Below the pieces are notes generated by a model, which saw nothing but the letters and a program-made list of their open reading frames with translations, did not search any database and was not told where the DNA came from. A stretch of DNA of 52,372 nt, from assembly GCA_937958695.1 (NCBI GenBank), contig CALGNK010000026.1, forward strand, positions 1-52,372, read 5' to 3'. This DNA comes from an uncultured bacterium. Lineage in GTDB: Bacteria; DUMJ01. Below, piece by piece: positions 16,155 to 24,580 of this stretch (within the stretch, counting starts at the first letter, position 1; the number at the start of each line of letters is the position of its first letter). A program made the position numbers and the translations under genes.

Positions 16155-16370
16155 AGAGTATATTTAAAAATCCTAAAGATAGAGGAATTCACTGTAGATA
16201 TGGATTTTAAAACTTTTGTCAAAGATGACAAAACTGTAGGTGCAATTATAAGAAAGATTGAAAACATTGTCGAAGCGGTAAAACAACTACTAAATGATGT
16301 AAGAGATAGATTTTTAGATATACTATGGGCTTCGACAGTAAAAAAGAAGAAAGTTAATAAAAAGACTTAA
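16155..16370 (+). pseudogene. HepT-like (DUF86, HEPN) toxin remnant
   Basis: The frame is open from 16155 to the stop at 16368-16370 with an internal ATG at 16200. The text, from KILKIEEFTVD, through FKTFVKDDKTVGAIIRKIE and EAVKQLLNDVRDRF, to DILW, follows DUF86/HepT proteins closely. The natural start region is interrupted by stops, and the sequence leaves the family right after the Trp, before the catalytic R-x4-H motif. No MntA nucleotidyltransferase partner remains. The surrounding gap, 15923-16154, holds nothing else I recognise. Confidence 0.6.
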
Positions 16371-16391
16371 TTTCTAAGGAAAAAGCTAAAG

Positions 16392-16414
16392 GGGGGCGAT
16401 TTGTAATCGCCCCC
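16392..16414. terminator. Strong terminator downstream of the solute-binding protein gene
   Basis: A 10-bp GC-rich stem, GGGGGCGATT (16392-16401) with AATCGCCCCC (16405-16414), has a three-base loop. On the reverse strand it lies 18 bases after the stop of the solute-binding protein gene and is followed by a T-rich run. Confidence 0.8.
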
Positions 16415-16431
16415 ATGATAAGTAAAATAAT

Positions 16432-18429
16432 CTACTTCTGCTTAAAGAAGAACTGACAAGGATTATAAGGATAGTTAAATAATGTATCCCAGCCATAAAA
16501 AGCTTTTTCAGGAACGTTTCTCAGATTACTTCTCACAATGACTGGATGTGGAGCCAATCCTACAGTCCCAATAGTCCAAAGATTCTCTGCATTGGATTTA
16601 AGTATCTCTTTTCCTAGTCTTATCCTCTCTTTTTCGCTTGTTGTTACCTTCATCTTTTCCCATAAATCGATAAGTCTCTTTACATCTTTTGGTGGTTCTT
16701 CACCTGCTTTACCCCCAGTGACATACCACTGACCCCATAGAGGAGCCCAGTTGACTTCCCATTGATATCTCATTGGAACCCACCAGAATGGTTCTAATGG
16801 GAATAAGAATCCACATCTATCTGCATGCCACAAGCTCATTTGCATCTTATTTGCCATAACTCTAGTAGACTGTAGTTCTCCGGTCACTTCTTTTATTGCT
16901 ACCTTAATACCAATAGCATCCCAATAACGAACTACAAATTCATTAGTTTGTCTCTTAGGTGTTTCCATTTGAACGAATTCAAGCGTCATTTCCAGTCTCT
17001 TACCATCCGGTCTTAATCTATATCCATCTGGTCCACGCTTTAAGCCCATCTCATCCAGGAGCCTATTAGCCTCTTGTGGATCATACTTTATATAAGCGTT
17101 AGCAAATTGTTCTTCAAAATAAGGAGAACTGGGGATAGGGCAAGCCTGTCTAGGTGTAGCCATACCATAATAGAGGGCTTGATTTATCTCATCTCTATTT
17201 ATAGCTAAAGATAACGCTCTCCTAAATCTTACATCTCTAAAGATATTTCTAAGAATCGGGTCATCTGTATATGTAAGATTAAGTTGGTAAGCCACATCTG
17301 TTCCCTGAACTCTCTGCCACATCAAAACCCTATAATTTCCCTTTTTCTCATTCTCTTTGTATAGGGTATAATTTTCTAAAGTTGTCTGCATACAAGCATA
17401 ATCCGCTTCACCAGCTACCGCTTTCATATTCATCATTTCCGTAGTCGTTACCACACCTACTTGAATTCTGTCTATATACGGTAATTGATTCCCTGCAATA
17501 TCGATCTTCCAATAGTACGGATTTCTCTCGGCAATAATAACATCTGTCCCCTTCTTTGCTACCATAAATGCCTGTAGAGTCGGAGTTCCAGGTTCTACAT
17601 TAGCACCACCCCCTCCAAAGAAGCTGTTATATTTACCGAATAATTGCCACCAATTATCAAAACCCTCAGCCTTAGCCTTTTTATTTAACTCTTCCAGTGG
17701 AACATACTTGGGATGAAAATTCTTGGAATAGTGTTTAGGATAGTAAAAAGCTCCCTGAGCACCCCAGCCATGAGCTAAATAAAGGATAGCAAATGGATAA
17801 GGTATATCAAACCGTAGCCTAATAGTGTACTCGTCCATCTTTTCTACAGTCATCAATTTCCCACCTGGAGCCCATGTTCTTGGCTTTACTGGGGTAAGGT
17901 CATCATTCAATATTACATCTTCCCACCAGAAAAGAATATCGTCTGCAGTAAAAGGAAATCCGTCAGACCATTTTATACCTTTACGAAGATTGATAGTTAG
18001 AGTTCTTCCTCCATCTGTATATTTCCAACTTTTTGCTATGTTAGGTATCACTGAAGTTCCGTCCGGTCCTAACTTAACTATCCCTTCAAATTCTATTAAA
18101 TTCACTCCTTCTCCATAACTAGTAAGAGAATTAGAAAATACTCTTGCAGTTCCTCCGTATTGTCCTACTTCTTCTACTGGAACGATTACTAGTGGTTCAG
18201 CAGGAAGCCTTTTTTCAATAGGCGGTAGTTTACCTGCTTTTACCAACTCCGCTAACATCGGTGCTTCATTAAACTTAGAGATTCTTTTACCAGTCGCTCG
18301 TTGATAGTCCGCTGGAGTATTATATTGAGAGGGGACAGGCATCTTCTGAGCAAAAGAAATAGGACCAAAACCAAGAAGTAAACCCGTCAATAGACTTATA
18401 ATAAGTAAACTTATTAATATGCTTCTCAT
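16432..18429 (-). CDS. ABC transporter substrate-binding protein, family 5 (peptide/oligosaccharide)
   Basis: A 665-residue secreted binding protein of the DppA/OppA (SBP_bac_5) family. From ATG 18429 a signal peptide (about residues 1-27, ending ISFAQ) leads into the large mature domain, with typical phrases FSNSLTSYGEG, TLTINLRKGIKWSDGFPFTADDI and FRDVRFRRALSLAINRDEIN. CACCTCCT at 18437-18444 supplies the ribosome binding site. In thermophiles this family often binds oligosaccharides rather than peptides. It is a lone gene with its own strong terminator. No permease or ATPase adjoins it, so it must share those of another system. Confidence 0.9.
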   Translation of the reverse strand: MRSILISLLIISLLTGLLLGFGPISFAQKMPVPSQYNTPADYQRATGKRISKFNEAPMLAELVKAGKLPPIEKRLPAEPLVIVPVEEVGQYGGTARVFSNSLTSYGEGVNLIEFEGIVKLGPDGTSVIPNIAKSWKYTDGGRTLTINLRKGIKWSDGFPFTADDILFWWEDVILNDDLTPVKPRTWAPGGKLMTVEKMDEYTIRLRFDIPYPFAILYLAHGWGAQGAFYYPKHYSKNFHPKYVPLEELNKKAKAEGFDNWWQLFGKYNSFFGGGGANVEPGTPTLQAFMVAKKGTDVIIAERNPYYWKIDIAGNQLPYIDRIQVGVVTTTEMMNMKAVAGEADYACMQTTLENYTLYKENEKKGNYRVLMWQRVQGTDVAYQLNLTYTDDPILRNIFRDVRFRRALSLAINRDEINQALYYGMATPRQACPIPSSPYFEEQFANAYIKYDPQEANRLLDEMGLKRGPDGYRLRPDGKRLEMTLEFVQMETPKRQTNEFVVRYWDAIGIKVAIKEVTGELQSTRVMANKMQMSLWHADRCGFLFPLEPFWWVPMRYQWEVNWAPLWGQWYVTGGKAGEEPPKDVKRLIDLWEKMKVTTSEKERIRLGKEILKSNAENLWTIGTVGLAPHPVIVRSNLRNVPEKAFYGWDTLFNYPYNPCQFFFKQK

Positions 18430-18681
18430 ACTTCTACACCTCCTAAGATTTTTGACCTTTAAATTATTTAACAAAATAACCCTTCAGGGTAACTTGGCAG
18501 AATTTAAACTATTTTTATAAAACTTATTCCTTTAACCCATTCTCACCCACCTTTCACCTTTTTATTTCAATAAAATTATACCTCTAAATTTAATCTTATG
18601 CAATTAGGCGATCTTCCTCAAAAATAATATAATTCGAAGTCAATCTCTTTAAAGAAAGAATCTAAAGGCTATTTGCCATGA

Positions 18682-18711
18682 TTGCCTTTTATAATCACTT
18701 TATGATACAAT
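18682..18711 (+). promoter_or_regulatory. parA promoter
   Basis: TTGCCT (18682-18687) and TACAAT (18706-18711) lie 18 bases apart, placing the transcript start just upstream of the parS site. The rest of the 18475-18758 gap is AT-rich and holds no gene. Confidence 0.5.
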
Positions 18712-18734
18712 CTTCTAAGATTGGATGATGAAGA

Positions 18735-18750
18735 TGTTTCACGTGAAACT
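18735..18750. promoter_or_regulatory. parS: parS centromere site
   Basis: The 16-mer from 18735 matches the bacterial parS consensus (TGTTTCACGTGAAACA) at 15 of 16 positions, the last base being T instead of A. It lies 8 bases before the parA start codon, inside the transcript leader, where ParB binding could also govern parAB expression. No other copy was seen in the window. Confidence 0.92.
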
Positions 18751-18758
18751 TAAAGACT

Positions 18759-19532
18759 ATGGGAAAGATAATAGCGGTAGCTAATCAAAAAGGCGGAGTA
18801 GGAAAGACTACTACAGTTATAAACTTGGGATTTGCCATCGCAGAGTTGGGGAAAAGGGTCCTTCTGGTTGATGCAGATCCTCAAGGTAACACAACTAGCG
18901 GTGTAAAGAAGGAGAGAAATATAAGACCGAGTCTGTATGAAGCGCTAATTCACGATGTTTCTGTAAAAGATGTGATATATCAACTTAAAGATGGGAATAG
19001 TAGCATAAGGGAAAGAATAGACCTTATACCATCTAACCTAGATCTGGCTGGTGCAGAGGTAGAACTGGTATCAGCATTTTTGAGAGAGCTTAGGCTTAAA
19101 AACATCCTAGAACCAGTAGTAGATGACTATGATTATATCTTTATAGACTGTCCTCCTTCACTTGGATTATTAACCATAAATGCCCTTAGTGCTTCTCGGT
19201 ATGTATTGATACCTCTTCAGTGTGAGTATTATGCATTAGAGGGTATATCTCAACTCTTAAAAACTGTAGAGCTAATCAAAAAGGGTCTAAATCCTAGCTT
19301 AGAGATTCTAGGAGTCCTTTTAACTATGTTCAACAGAACAGTTTTAGCCCAGCAGGTATTGGAAGAGGCAAAGAGATTCTTTAAGGATAAAGTCTTTAAT
19401 ACTATAATTCCAAGGAATGTAAGACTGAGTGAGGCTCCAAGTTTCTCGCAATCTATCCTTGAATATGCAGAGAGTTCCTCCGGAGCCATTGCCTATAGGG
19501 AGCTTGCAAGGGAACTGATGGAAAATGAATAA
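18759..19532 (+). CDS. parA: Chromosome-partitioning ATPase ParA (Soj)
   Basis: A 257-residue ParA/Soj/MinD-superfamily ATPase that positions ParB-parS complexes on the nucleoid. The deviant Walker A KGGVGKTT is at residues 11-18, Walker A' is LLVDADPQGNTT, and Walker B is FIDCPPSLG. There is no extra N-terminal DNA-binding domain, as in chromosomal Soj. There is no clear ribosome binding site ahead of ATG 18759; the leader carries parS instead. The stop overlaps the parB start by eight bases, so the pair is translationally coupled. Confidence 0.95.
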   Translation: MGKIIAVANQKGGVGKTTTVINLGFAIAELGKRVLLVDADPQGNTTSGVKKERNIRPSLYEALIHDVSVKDVIYQLKDGNSSIRERIDLIPSNLDLAGAEVELVSAFLRELRLKNILEPVVDDYDYIFIDCPPSLGLLTINALSASRYVLIPLQCEYYALEGISQLLKTVELIKKGLNPSLEILGVLLTMFNRTVLAQQVLEEAKRFFKDKVFNTIIPRNVRLSEAPSFSQSILEYAESSSGAIAYRELARELMENE

Positions 19533-20334
19533 GAGATTGGGCAGGGGACTTTCTGCACTTATACCATCTGAAGAAGGGATCTCTATACAAGAGATAGATA
19601 TAAATAGTATAGTTATCAACCCAAACCAGCCTAGAGAGAGTATAGATGAGGAAAGTATTCGTAAACTGGCTGAATCCATAAAAAAGAAAGGAATCCTCCA
19701 ACCAATACTTGTAAGAAGAAAAGACAACAAATACGAGATAATAGCGGGTGAGAGAAGATACCAGTCGGCAAAACTTATTGGTATGGATAAAGTCCCAGTT
19801 ATAGTGATAGATGCGGATGACCAAGAGGCTTACGAGATATCATTGATAGAGAATATCCAAAGAGAAGATCTAAATCCTATAGAGAAGGCTAAGGCATTTC
19901 AAAGTTATATAGAGAAATACAAAATGACACATGAAGAATTGGCAGAGAGGATAGGGATAAGTAGATCAGAAATAACTAATATCTTAAGACTCCTCCAGCT
20001 TCCAATTGAAATACAGGAGGAGATAAAGAAAGGTAATCTAACATATGGCCATGCTAGAGCTCTTTTAAGTCTAGAAGACGGCGAATTACAAAAGAGGCTA
20101 GCTCGAAAGGTGATAAAAGAAAAACTCTCTGTTAGAGATACAGAAACATTGGTGAAAAGGCATATAAACAGGTCTGAGGTACCAGAGATAAAAATGCTAG
20201 AAGAAAGGCTACAAAGTTATTTTGAGACTAAGGTAAAGATACAACCTAAATCTCCAGATAAAGGAAAGATAACAATAGAATACAAGAGTCTAGAAGAGCT
20301 AGAGAAGATAGTAGAGAAATTTCTAAGAGATTAG
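19525..20334 (+). CDS. parB: Chromosome-partitioning protein ParB (Spo0J)
   Basis: A 269-residue ParB/Spo0J protein that loads at parS and spreads along DNA as a CTP-dependent clamp. It starts LGRGLSALI, followed by NPNQPR, the CTP-binding region GERRYQSAK, ENIQREDLNPIEKA, a helix-turn-helix (EELAERIGISRSEITNILRL), and a C-terminal dimerisation segment. The usual GERRxRA box reads GERRYQSA, so its third Arg is a Gln. The stop overlaps the convergent permease gene by four bases, and no terminator separates them. Confidence 0.95.
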   Translation: MNKRLGRGLSALIPSEEGISIQEIDINSIVINPNQPRESIDEESIRKLAESIKKKGILQPILVRRKDNKYEIIAGERRYQSAKLIGMDKVPVIVIDADDQEAYEISLIENIQREDLNPIEKAKAFQSYIEKYKMTHEELAERIGISRSEITNILRLLQLPIEIQEEIKKGNLTYGHARALLSLEDGELQKRLARKVIKEKLSVRDTETLVKRHINRSEVPEIKMLEERLQSYFETKVKIQPKSPDKGKITIEYKSLEELEKIVEKFLRD

Positions 20335-21173
20335 CCTCTTCTACTCCCATACATCCTTGGGTCTAAGGCATCTCTCAACCCATCGGCAACAAAGTTAAAA
20401 CATAAAACAGTTATTGCCAATGATATAGTAGGGAAAAATCCCATATACCAATACCCTTGGAGATAACCTAAACTCTCCTGTATCATCTTGCCCCAACTGG
20501 GCATAGGGTCACTTATACCAAAACCGAGAAAGCTTAGAGATGCTTCTCCGAATATCGCCTGAGGTATCCCTAATCCTACCATAACTATTATAGGTCTTAC
20601 AATATTTGGGAATATTGTCTTAAAAAGTATATAAAGATTAGATGCCCCCAAAGCCTCTACTGCTTCTACAAAGGTCTCATTCTTTATCTCTAAAGTCTTT
20701 GCCCTTGTTACCCTACAGATCCCAACCCAACTTGTGACACCCAGAGCAATGATTATATTCATTAAGCCATTTCCCAGCCAGACCATAAGGAATATAGCAA
20801 ATAGTAATCCTGGGAAGGCCGTCATAACTTCTACAAGTCTTGAGATCCAATAATCAACCCTGCCACCATAAAAACCAGCTAAAAGTCCTAAGGGCACCCC
20901 AATAATAACCGCCAAAATCTGAACAGAGAATCCTACTATAAGTGATGTCCTTGCCCCATATATGATACGAGTCATAAGGTCTCTACCAATACTATCAGTT
21001 CCAAATGGATGTTTAAGAGATGGAGGCTGTAAAAAGCTCAATAGGTCAATATCATCATACCTGTATGGGGATATCAATTCGGCAAATATGGCAACAATAA
21101 TAATAGAAGAGATAACAAAAAAACCAAAAACTGCAAGCTTATTCTTTCTGTATACCCTTATTACATCCCTCAT
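20331..21173 (-). CDS. ABC transporter permease, DppC/OppC family
   Basis: A 280-residue inner-membrane permease of the peptide/nickel/oligosaccharide family with about six membrane helices. It starts with the short cytoplasmic stretch and first helix typical of DppC (VYRKNKLAVFGFFVI), followed by HPFGTDSIGRDLMTRIIYG and the coupling EAA loop EAVEALGASNLYILFKTIFP. It is the last gene of a three-gene unit (binding protein, DppB, DppC). The two ATPases that usually follow are missing; the next gene is parB on the other strand. Confidence 0.93.
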   Translation of the reverse strand: MRDVIRVYRKNKLAVFGFFVISSIIIVAIFAELISPYRYDDIDLLSFLQPPSLKHPFGTDSIGRDLMTRIIYGARTSLIVGFSVQILAVIIGVPLGLLAGFYGGRVDYWISRLVEVMTAFPGLLFAIFLMVWLGNGLMNIIIALGVTSWVGICRVTRAKTLEIKNETFVEAVEALGASNLYILFKTIFPNIVRPIIVMVGLGIPQAIFGEASLSFLGFGISDPMPSWGKMIQESLGYLQGYWYMGFFPTISLAITVLCFNFVADGLRDALDPRMYGSRRG

Positions 21174-21185
21174 ATATTGCTCCTA

Positions 21186-22106
21186 TTAGGTAAATGTAAT
21201 CCTTGGATCTATAAATGCATATATAATATCGGTAATTAGATACGTTATCCCCCAAAGGATCGCTATGAGAAGTATCATCGCAACAATCATCGGGTAGTCC
21301 CTATTGAAAGCGCTAGTGTAGAAGAATTTACCCAATCCTGGTACTCTAAAGGTCACCTCTATAAATACAGAACCGGTAGCCAAATCTGGCACCATAGGAC
21401 CAAGAAGTGTTATTATTGGAACTAGGGCATTTCTAAATACATGCTTAAATATGACTGTTCTTTCAGGAAGACCTTTAGCCCTTGCAGTCCTCACATAGTC
21501 CTTCCTTAGCTCCTCTAAAAAATTCACCTTTACAAATCTAGCTATAACCGCTGTTGGTGCTAAAAAATATGATAGGACAGGGAGGATGAAGTGCTTTGGC
21601 TCACCCCATCCCCCTGTAGGAAGCCATCTCAAGGTAACGCTAAAGACCAGCATCAGCCATATAGCTATAACAAAATTAGGGACAGTGGTCCCTAATGTGG
21701 CAATAGTAGTCACCAGATAATCTATCCAAGTATTCTGTCTTAAGGCGGAAAGGATACCTAGAAGAATCCCGATAGTAAAAGAAAGGGCTATAGTAACTAC
21801 CCCTATCTGTATCGTTACGGGCCAAACCCTTTTTATCAAGGATATTACAGTCTCTGTTGGGCTCTGGAAAGGAACACCAAAATCACCGTGTAAAGCTCTC
21901 CATATATATCTTATGTACTGTTCCCAGATAGGTTTATCAAGTCCATATTTCTTCAAAATCTGAGCCTTTACTTCTTCAGGGAGAGGCATCTTTAGCTCAT
22001 CAAAGGGTCCGCCTGGAATAGCATGCATAAGAAAGAAGGTTATAAGAGAAGCTAGAAGTATAACAATAATTAGTCCCAGGATTCTTCTAACTATGTATCC
22101 TAACAT
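21186..22106 (-). CDS. ABC transporter permease, DppB/OppB family
   Basis: A 306-residue permease with six predicted helices. The N-terminus (YIVRRILGLIIVILLASLITFFL), the periplasmic loop with YGLDKPIWEQYIRYI, and the EAA loop (RTARAKGLPERTVIFKHVFRNA) are standard for DppB. Together with the DppC-like protein it forms the channel of a peptide or oligosaccharide importer. It begins one base after the end of the binding-protein gene and is 12 bases from the next permease, so the three are one operon. Confidence 0.93.
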   Translation of the reverse strand: MLGYIVRRILGLIIVILLASLITFFLMHAIPGGPFDELKMPLPEEVKAQILKKYGLDKPIWEQYIRYIWRALHGDFGVPFQSPTETVISLIKRVWPVTIQIGVVTIALSFTIGILLGILSALRQNTWIDYLVTTIATLGTTVPNFVIAIWLMLVFSVTLRWLPTGGWGEPKHFILPVLSYFLAPTAVIARFVKVNFLEELRKDYVRTARAKGLPERTVIFKHVFRNALVPIITLLGPMVPDLATGSVFIEVTFRVPGLGKFFYTSAFNRDYPMIVAMILLIAILWGITYLITDIIYAFIDPRITFT

Positions 22107-22107
22107 A

Positions 22108-23817
22108 CTACTTCCTGTACTTTAATACATCCTTTGATATGTAGATACTGAATATCGTTGTTCCTACTCCTTCTATACCAGGCCAGTGTAAGGCAGTTAT
22201 ACCATACTTATCTGGTTCAAGGTCTTTACCCTTTACATATAGTTTCCACAGTGCACCTGGTGTCTGATGCCAGAGGAATATACCACCAACATCCTCTACT
22301 AAAATCTTTTCTGCCTCTTTAAACATCTCGTCTCTCTTCTTCTTATCTAACAACGCTGATGCATCTTTTACAAGCTTATCGAATCTTTCATTCTTCCATG
22401 CATGTCTTCCTGTAGATACCCATATACCTAACATATTAGACTGGTCTAGGTAGTCCATACCATATGAGACAAGATAGAACTGAAGCTTATGGGCATTAAG
22501 GGCATCCATAAATGTCTTCGTCTCTTTTACAGTAATCTTAACATCTATCCCTAAATTTTTCTTTAACATAGCTCCTATAGCGTTAGCAGCAGCAACTACT
22601 GTTGGTGATGCAAGATCAGACCTAACCCACATATCTAATGCGGGGAAGCCTTTTCCATCAGGATAACCTGCCTCTGCTAGTAACTTCTTTGCCAATTCAG
22701 GATTATAGGTGATTATACCCTTCAATCCCTCTGGATTTGCCCCAGGGAACCCTGGCATTAGAAAACCGTAAGCGGTTATACCCTGCTTCTTGATAATAGT
22801 ATTTACTATAGCCTCTTTATCTATAGCATGTGCAAAAGCCTTTCTAACTCTAAGATCATTAAATGGCGGATTATAAGTGTCAAATCCTATATAGAATGTC
22901 CTAAAGTCTCCAAAACCTTGATGGAACTGCTTAGATAGCTCCGGATCTTTCTCTATAACTTCCAAATCTGCTGGCGTAAATATCTGAGAGTTACTATAAC
23001 CACAGATATCTATCTCCCCTGCTAGGTAAGCCTTAAATGCAGATGTTCCGGGGTCTCCAAATGTCACTATAATCTTTTCTAGATATGGCTTTACCCTTCC
23101 TCCATAGTTCTTATTGATTCTAAATACTATCTGCTTATCTTTTGTCCACTCCTCTAATACATAGGGCCCACAGGAAACGGACGTCTTTGGATCATTGTTA
23201 TAGTAAGGACCATACTTCTCGTATGCCTTTTTACTTAGCGGTGTTGAGTATAGCATCATCATAGGAAGGTATGGTGCAGGATATTCGGTTGTTATCACTA
23301 GAGTGTAAGGGTCTTTCCCCTGCTTTACACCAATTGCAGATGGTGGGACTTCTCCTCTTACCGCCTTGTCCCAATTCTTTATAGGACTATAAAACCAAGC
23401 AAAGTCCCATCCATGCTTTGGATCAGCAGCTAACTGGAAGCTAAATACAAAATCCTCTGCAGTTAAAGGTGTCCCGTCTGTCCATTTTATGTTCTTATCT
23501 AGATAGAAGGTCCAAGTAAGTCCATCCTTAGAGACAGTCCAACGAGTAGCAGCTGCAGGGACAATCTCAAAGTTTTTGTTAAGTCTGACAAGTGGTTCTC
23601 CAAAATAGTTATTCGCCTCACTCGTCCTTTTATAGACGCTTATAAACCAGTCTAGTGTTGTAGCTGGTTGACTCATTACTCTTAAGACCTGGTACTCTAG
23701 AGGAGCAGCATCAGGGGGTAAAACCTTACCTGCCGAATTCTTCACTGCAGAAAAGGCAGGTGTTAAACTAAAAAACATCATCAAAACCAGTAGATAAACA
23801 ATAACTCTTTTACTCAT
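22108..23817 (-). CDS. ABC transporter substrate-binding protein, family 5
   Basis: A 569-residue secreted binding protein. The start is set at ATG 23817, just after AGGAGGAGAT (23821-23830); an upstream extension lacks a ribosome binding site. The signal peptide spans about residues 1-24 (ending TPAFSA). The mature part shows SBP_bac_5 hallmarks: WTFYLDKNIKWTDGTPLTAEDFVFS, DLRVRKAFAHAIDKEAIV, and LLAEAGYPDGKG. It is the first gene of the operon with the DppB/DppC pair. The ligand could be a peptide or an oligosaccharide. Confidence 0.92.
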   Translation of the reverse strand: MSKRVIVYLLVLMMFFSLTPAFSAVKNSAGKVLPPDAAPLEYQVLRVMSQPATTLDWFISVYKRTSEANNYFGEPLVRLNKNFEIVPAAATRWTVSKDGLTWTFYLDKNIKWTDGTPLTAEDFVFSFQLAADPKHGWDFAWFYSPIKNWDKAVRGEVPPSAIGVKQGKDPYTLVITTEYPAPYLPMMMLYSTPLSKKAYEKYGPYYNNDPKTSVSCGPYVLEEWTKDKQIVFRINKNYGGRVKPYLEKIIVTFGDPGTSAFKAYLAGEIDICGYSNSQIFTPADLEVIEKDPELSKQFHQGFGDFRTFYIGFDTYNPPFNDLRVRKAFAHAIDKEAIVNTIIKKQGITAYGFLMPGFPGANPEGLKGIITYNPELAKKLLAEAGYPDGKGFPALDMWVRSDLASPTVVAAANAIGAMLKKNLGIDVKITVKETKTFMDALNAHKLQFYLVSYGMDYLDQSNMLGIWVSTGRHAWKNERFDKLVKDASALLDKKKRDEMFKEAEKILVEDVGGIFLWHQTPGALWKLYVKGKDLEPDKYGITALHWPGIEGVGTTIFSIYISKDVLKYRK

Positions 23818-23885
23818 AAAATCTCCTCCTCTCTTTAGATTTTTGGGCTTTAAAGCCCTATAAAAGCATAATACCATCAATTATA

Positions 23886-23913
23886 ATTTTATTTTTTATC
23901 ATATATTTGTCAA
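23886..23913 (-). promoter_or_regulatory. Promoter of the dpp-like operon
   Basis: On the reverse strand TTGACA (23913-23908) and TAAAAT (23891-23886) are 16 bases apart, about 70 bases ahead of the binding-protein start. Confidence 0.5.
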
Positions 23914-24090
23914 GACAGAAGAATTACTACCTGATATACCCCCACCATATATTCTCCCTTTTTCATTCTTTGCAACCGCTATGTTTAGTGGCTCTCTAAT
24001 TAAAACTGGCTTTATCCTTTTAGCTACAAGTAAATTAACTACTAACTCAAAGAATTCGTATTCTATAATATTTTGGCCTTTTTCTATCTG
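23899..24090 (-). pseudogene. Unidentified gene remnant cut off near the mobile element
   Basis: A 63-codon open frame without a start codon ends at 23899-23901. Its text, including EYEFFELVVNLLVAKRIKPV and REPLNIAVAKNEKGRIYGGG, is protein-like in composition. A plausible continuation (LNLHLLSLGINR) lies upstream in another frame, up to the element at 24146. It appears to be the C-terminal end of a decayed gene. I do not recognise the family. The rest of the gap to 24145 holds no other gene. Confidence 0.35.
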
Positions 24091-24145
24091 TTAATACCTA
24101 AAGAGAGTAAATGCAAGTTGAGTTTGATCTCTTTATGTTTGTATT

Positions 24146-24490
24146 CTGAAGTTCGGACATCTGGATTCAGATAAAGATACCCCCTTTCCGTAGTGTTATC
24201 ATATTATTAGATAAAAACACTACAGAAAGGAGGTGATCAAATGACATTCATGGAAACTTACTCTATCAAAAAATTTCTAAAAGAGCTAGTTCCTTTCGAA
24301 GAATCATACCTAGATTCCTTCTCTAGAATTATTATAGCATATCTACAGATCAGATGAAAGAAGAGATAATAGAACTAGGTATAGCAATGGCATACGAAGT
24401 ACTTCTGTCACTTGTAGGGACGTGAATTGATGATCTAGAGAGGCGATAAAAGGGCTAGGCATTAGAGGTTCAAAAAAGATATTAAACCTC
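24146..24490 (+). mobile_element. Copy 2 of the short repeated element, inverted relative to copy 1
   Basis: The same block as 11395-11737, in the opposite orientation: CTGAAGTTCGGACATC end, hairpin 24183-24230, ribosome binding site AAGGAGG, and ATG 24241 starting MTFMETYSIKKFLKEL. The reading frame ends after 38 codons, resumes in another frame at ATG 24354 (KEEIIELGIAMAYEVLLSLVG), then shifts again to GRELMI followed by RGDKRAR and FKKDIKPLTVR. This resembles the N-terminal region of an ISLre2-type transposase. A degraded inverted copy of the terminal sequence at 24639-24652 could be the far end, making the element about 500 bases. It is non-autonomous. Confidence 0.75.
24183..24230 (+). 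promoter_or_regulatory. Hairpin overlapping the element's ribosome binding site
   Basis: CCTTTCCGTAGTGTT (24183-24197) pairs with AACACTACAGAAAGG (24216-24230) with one G-A mismatch. The 3' arm includes the first bases of the AAGGAGG site. Transcripts entering from outside would fold and hide that site, as in several insertion sequences. The same hairpin is present in copy 1. Confidence 0.6.
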
Positions 24491-24560
24491 TAACAGTTAG
24501 GTAATGATAATTTTGCATTTTTAGGTAGATTTTGCAGGGTTATGGGTCTTATACAGGAAT

Positions 24561-24580
24561 AAAAATTTATAGAAATTTTT
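24561..24580. terminator. AT-rich hairpin after element copy 2
   Basis: AAAAATTT (24561-24568) and AAATTTTT (24573-24580) form an 8-bp stem with a four-base loop ending in T5. It may stop transcripts leaving the element before the tRNA promoter. Confidence 0.35.

Noticed and set aside
19344-19824. Two reverse-strand frames over parA/parB
   Set aside because: They overlap well-defined parA and parB motifs in other frames and have low-complexity, Ser/Leu-rich composition.
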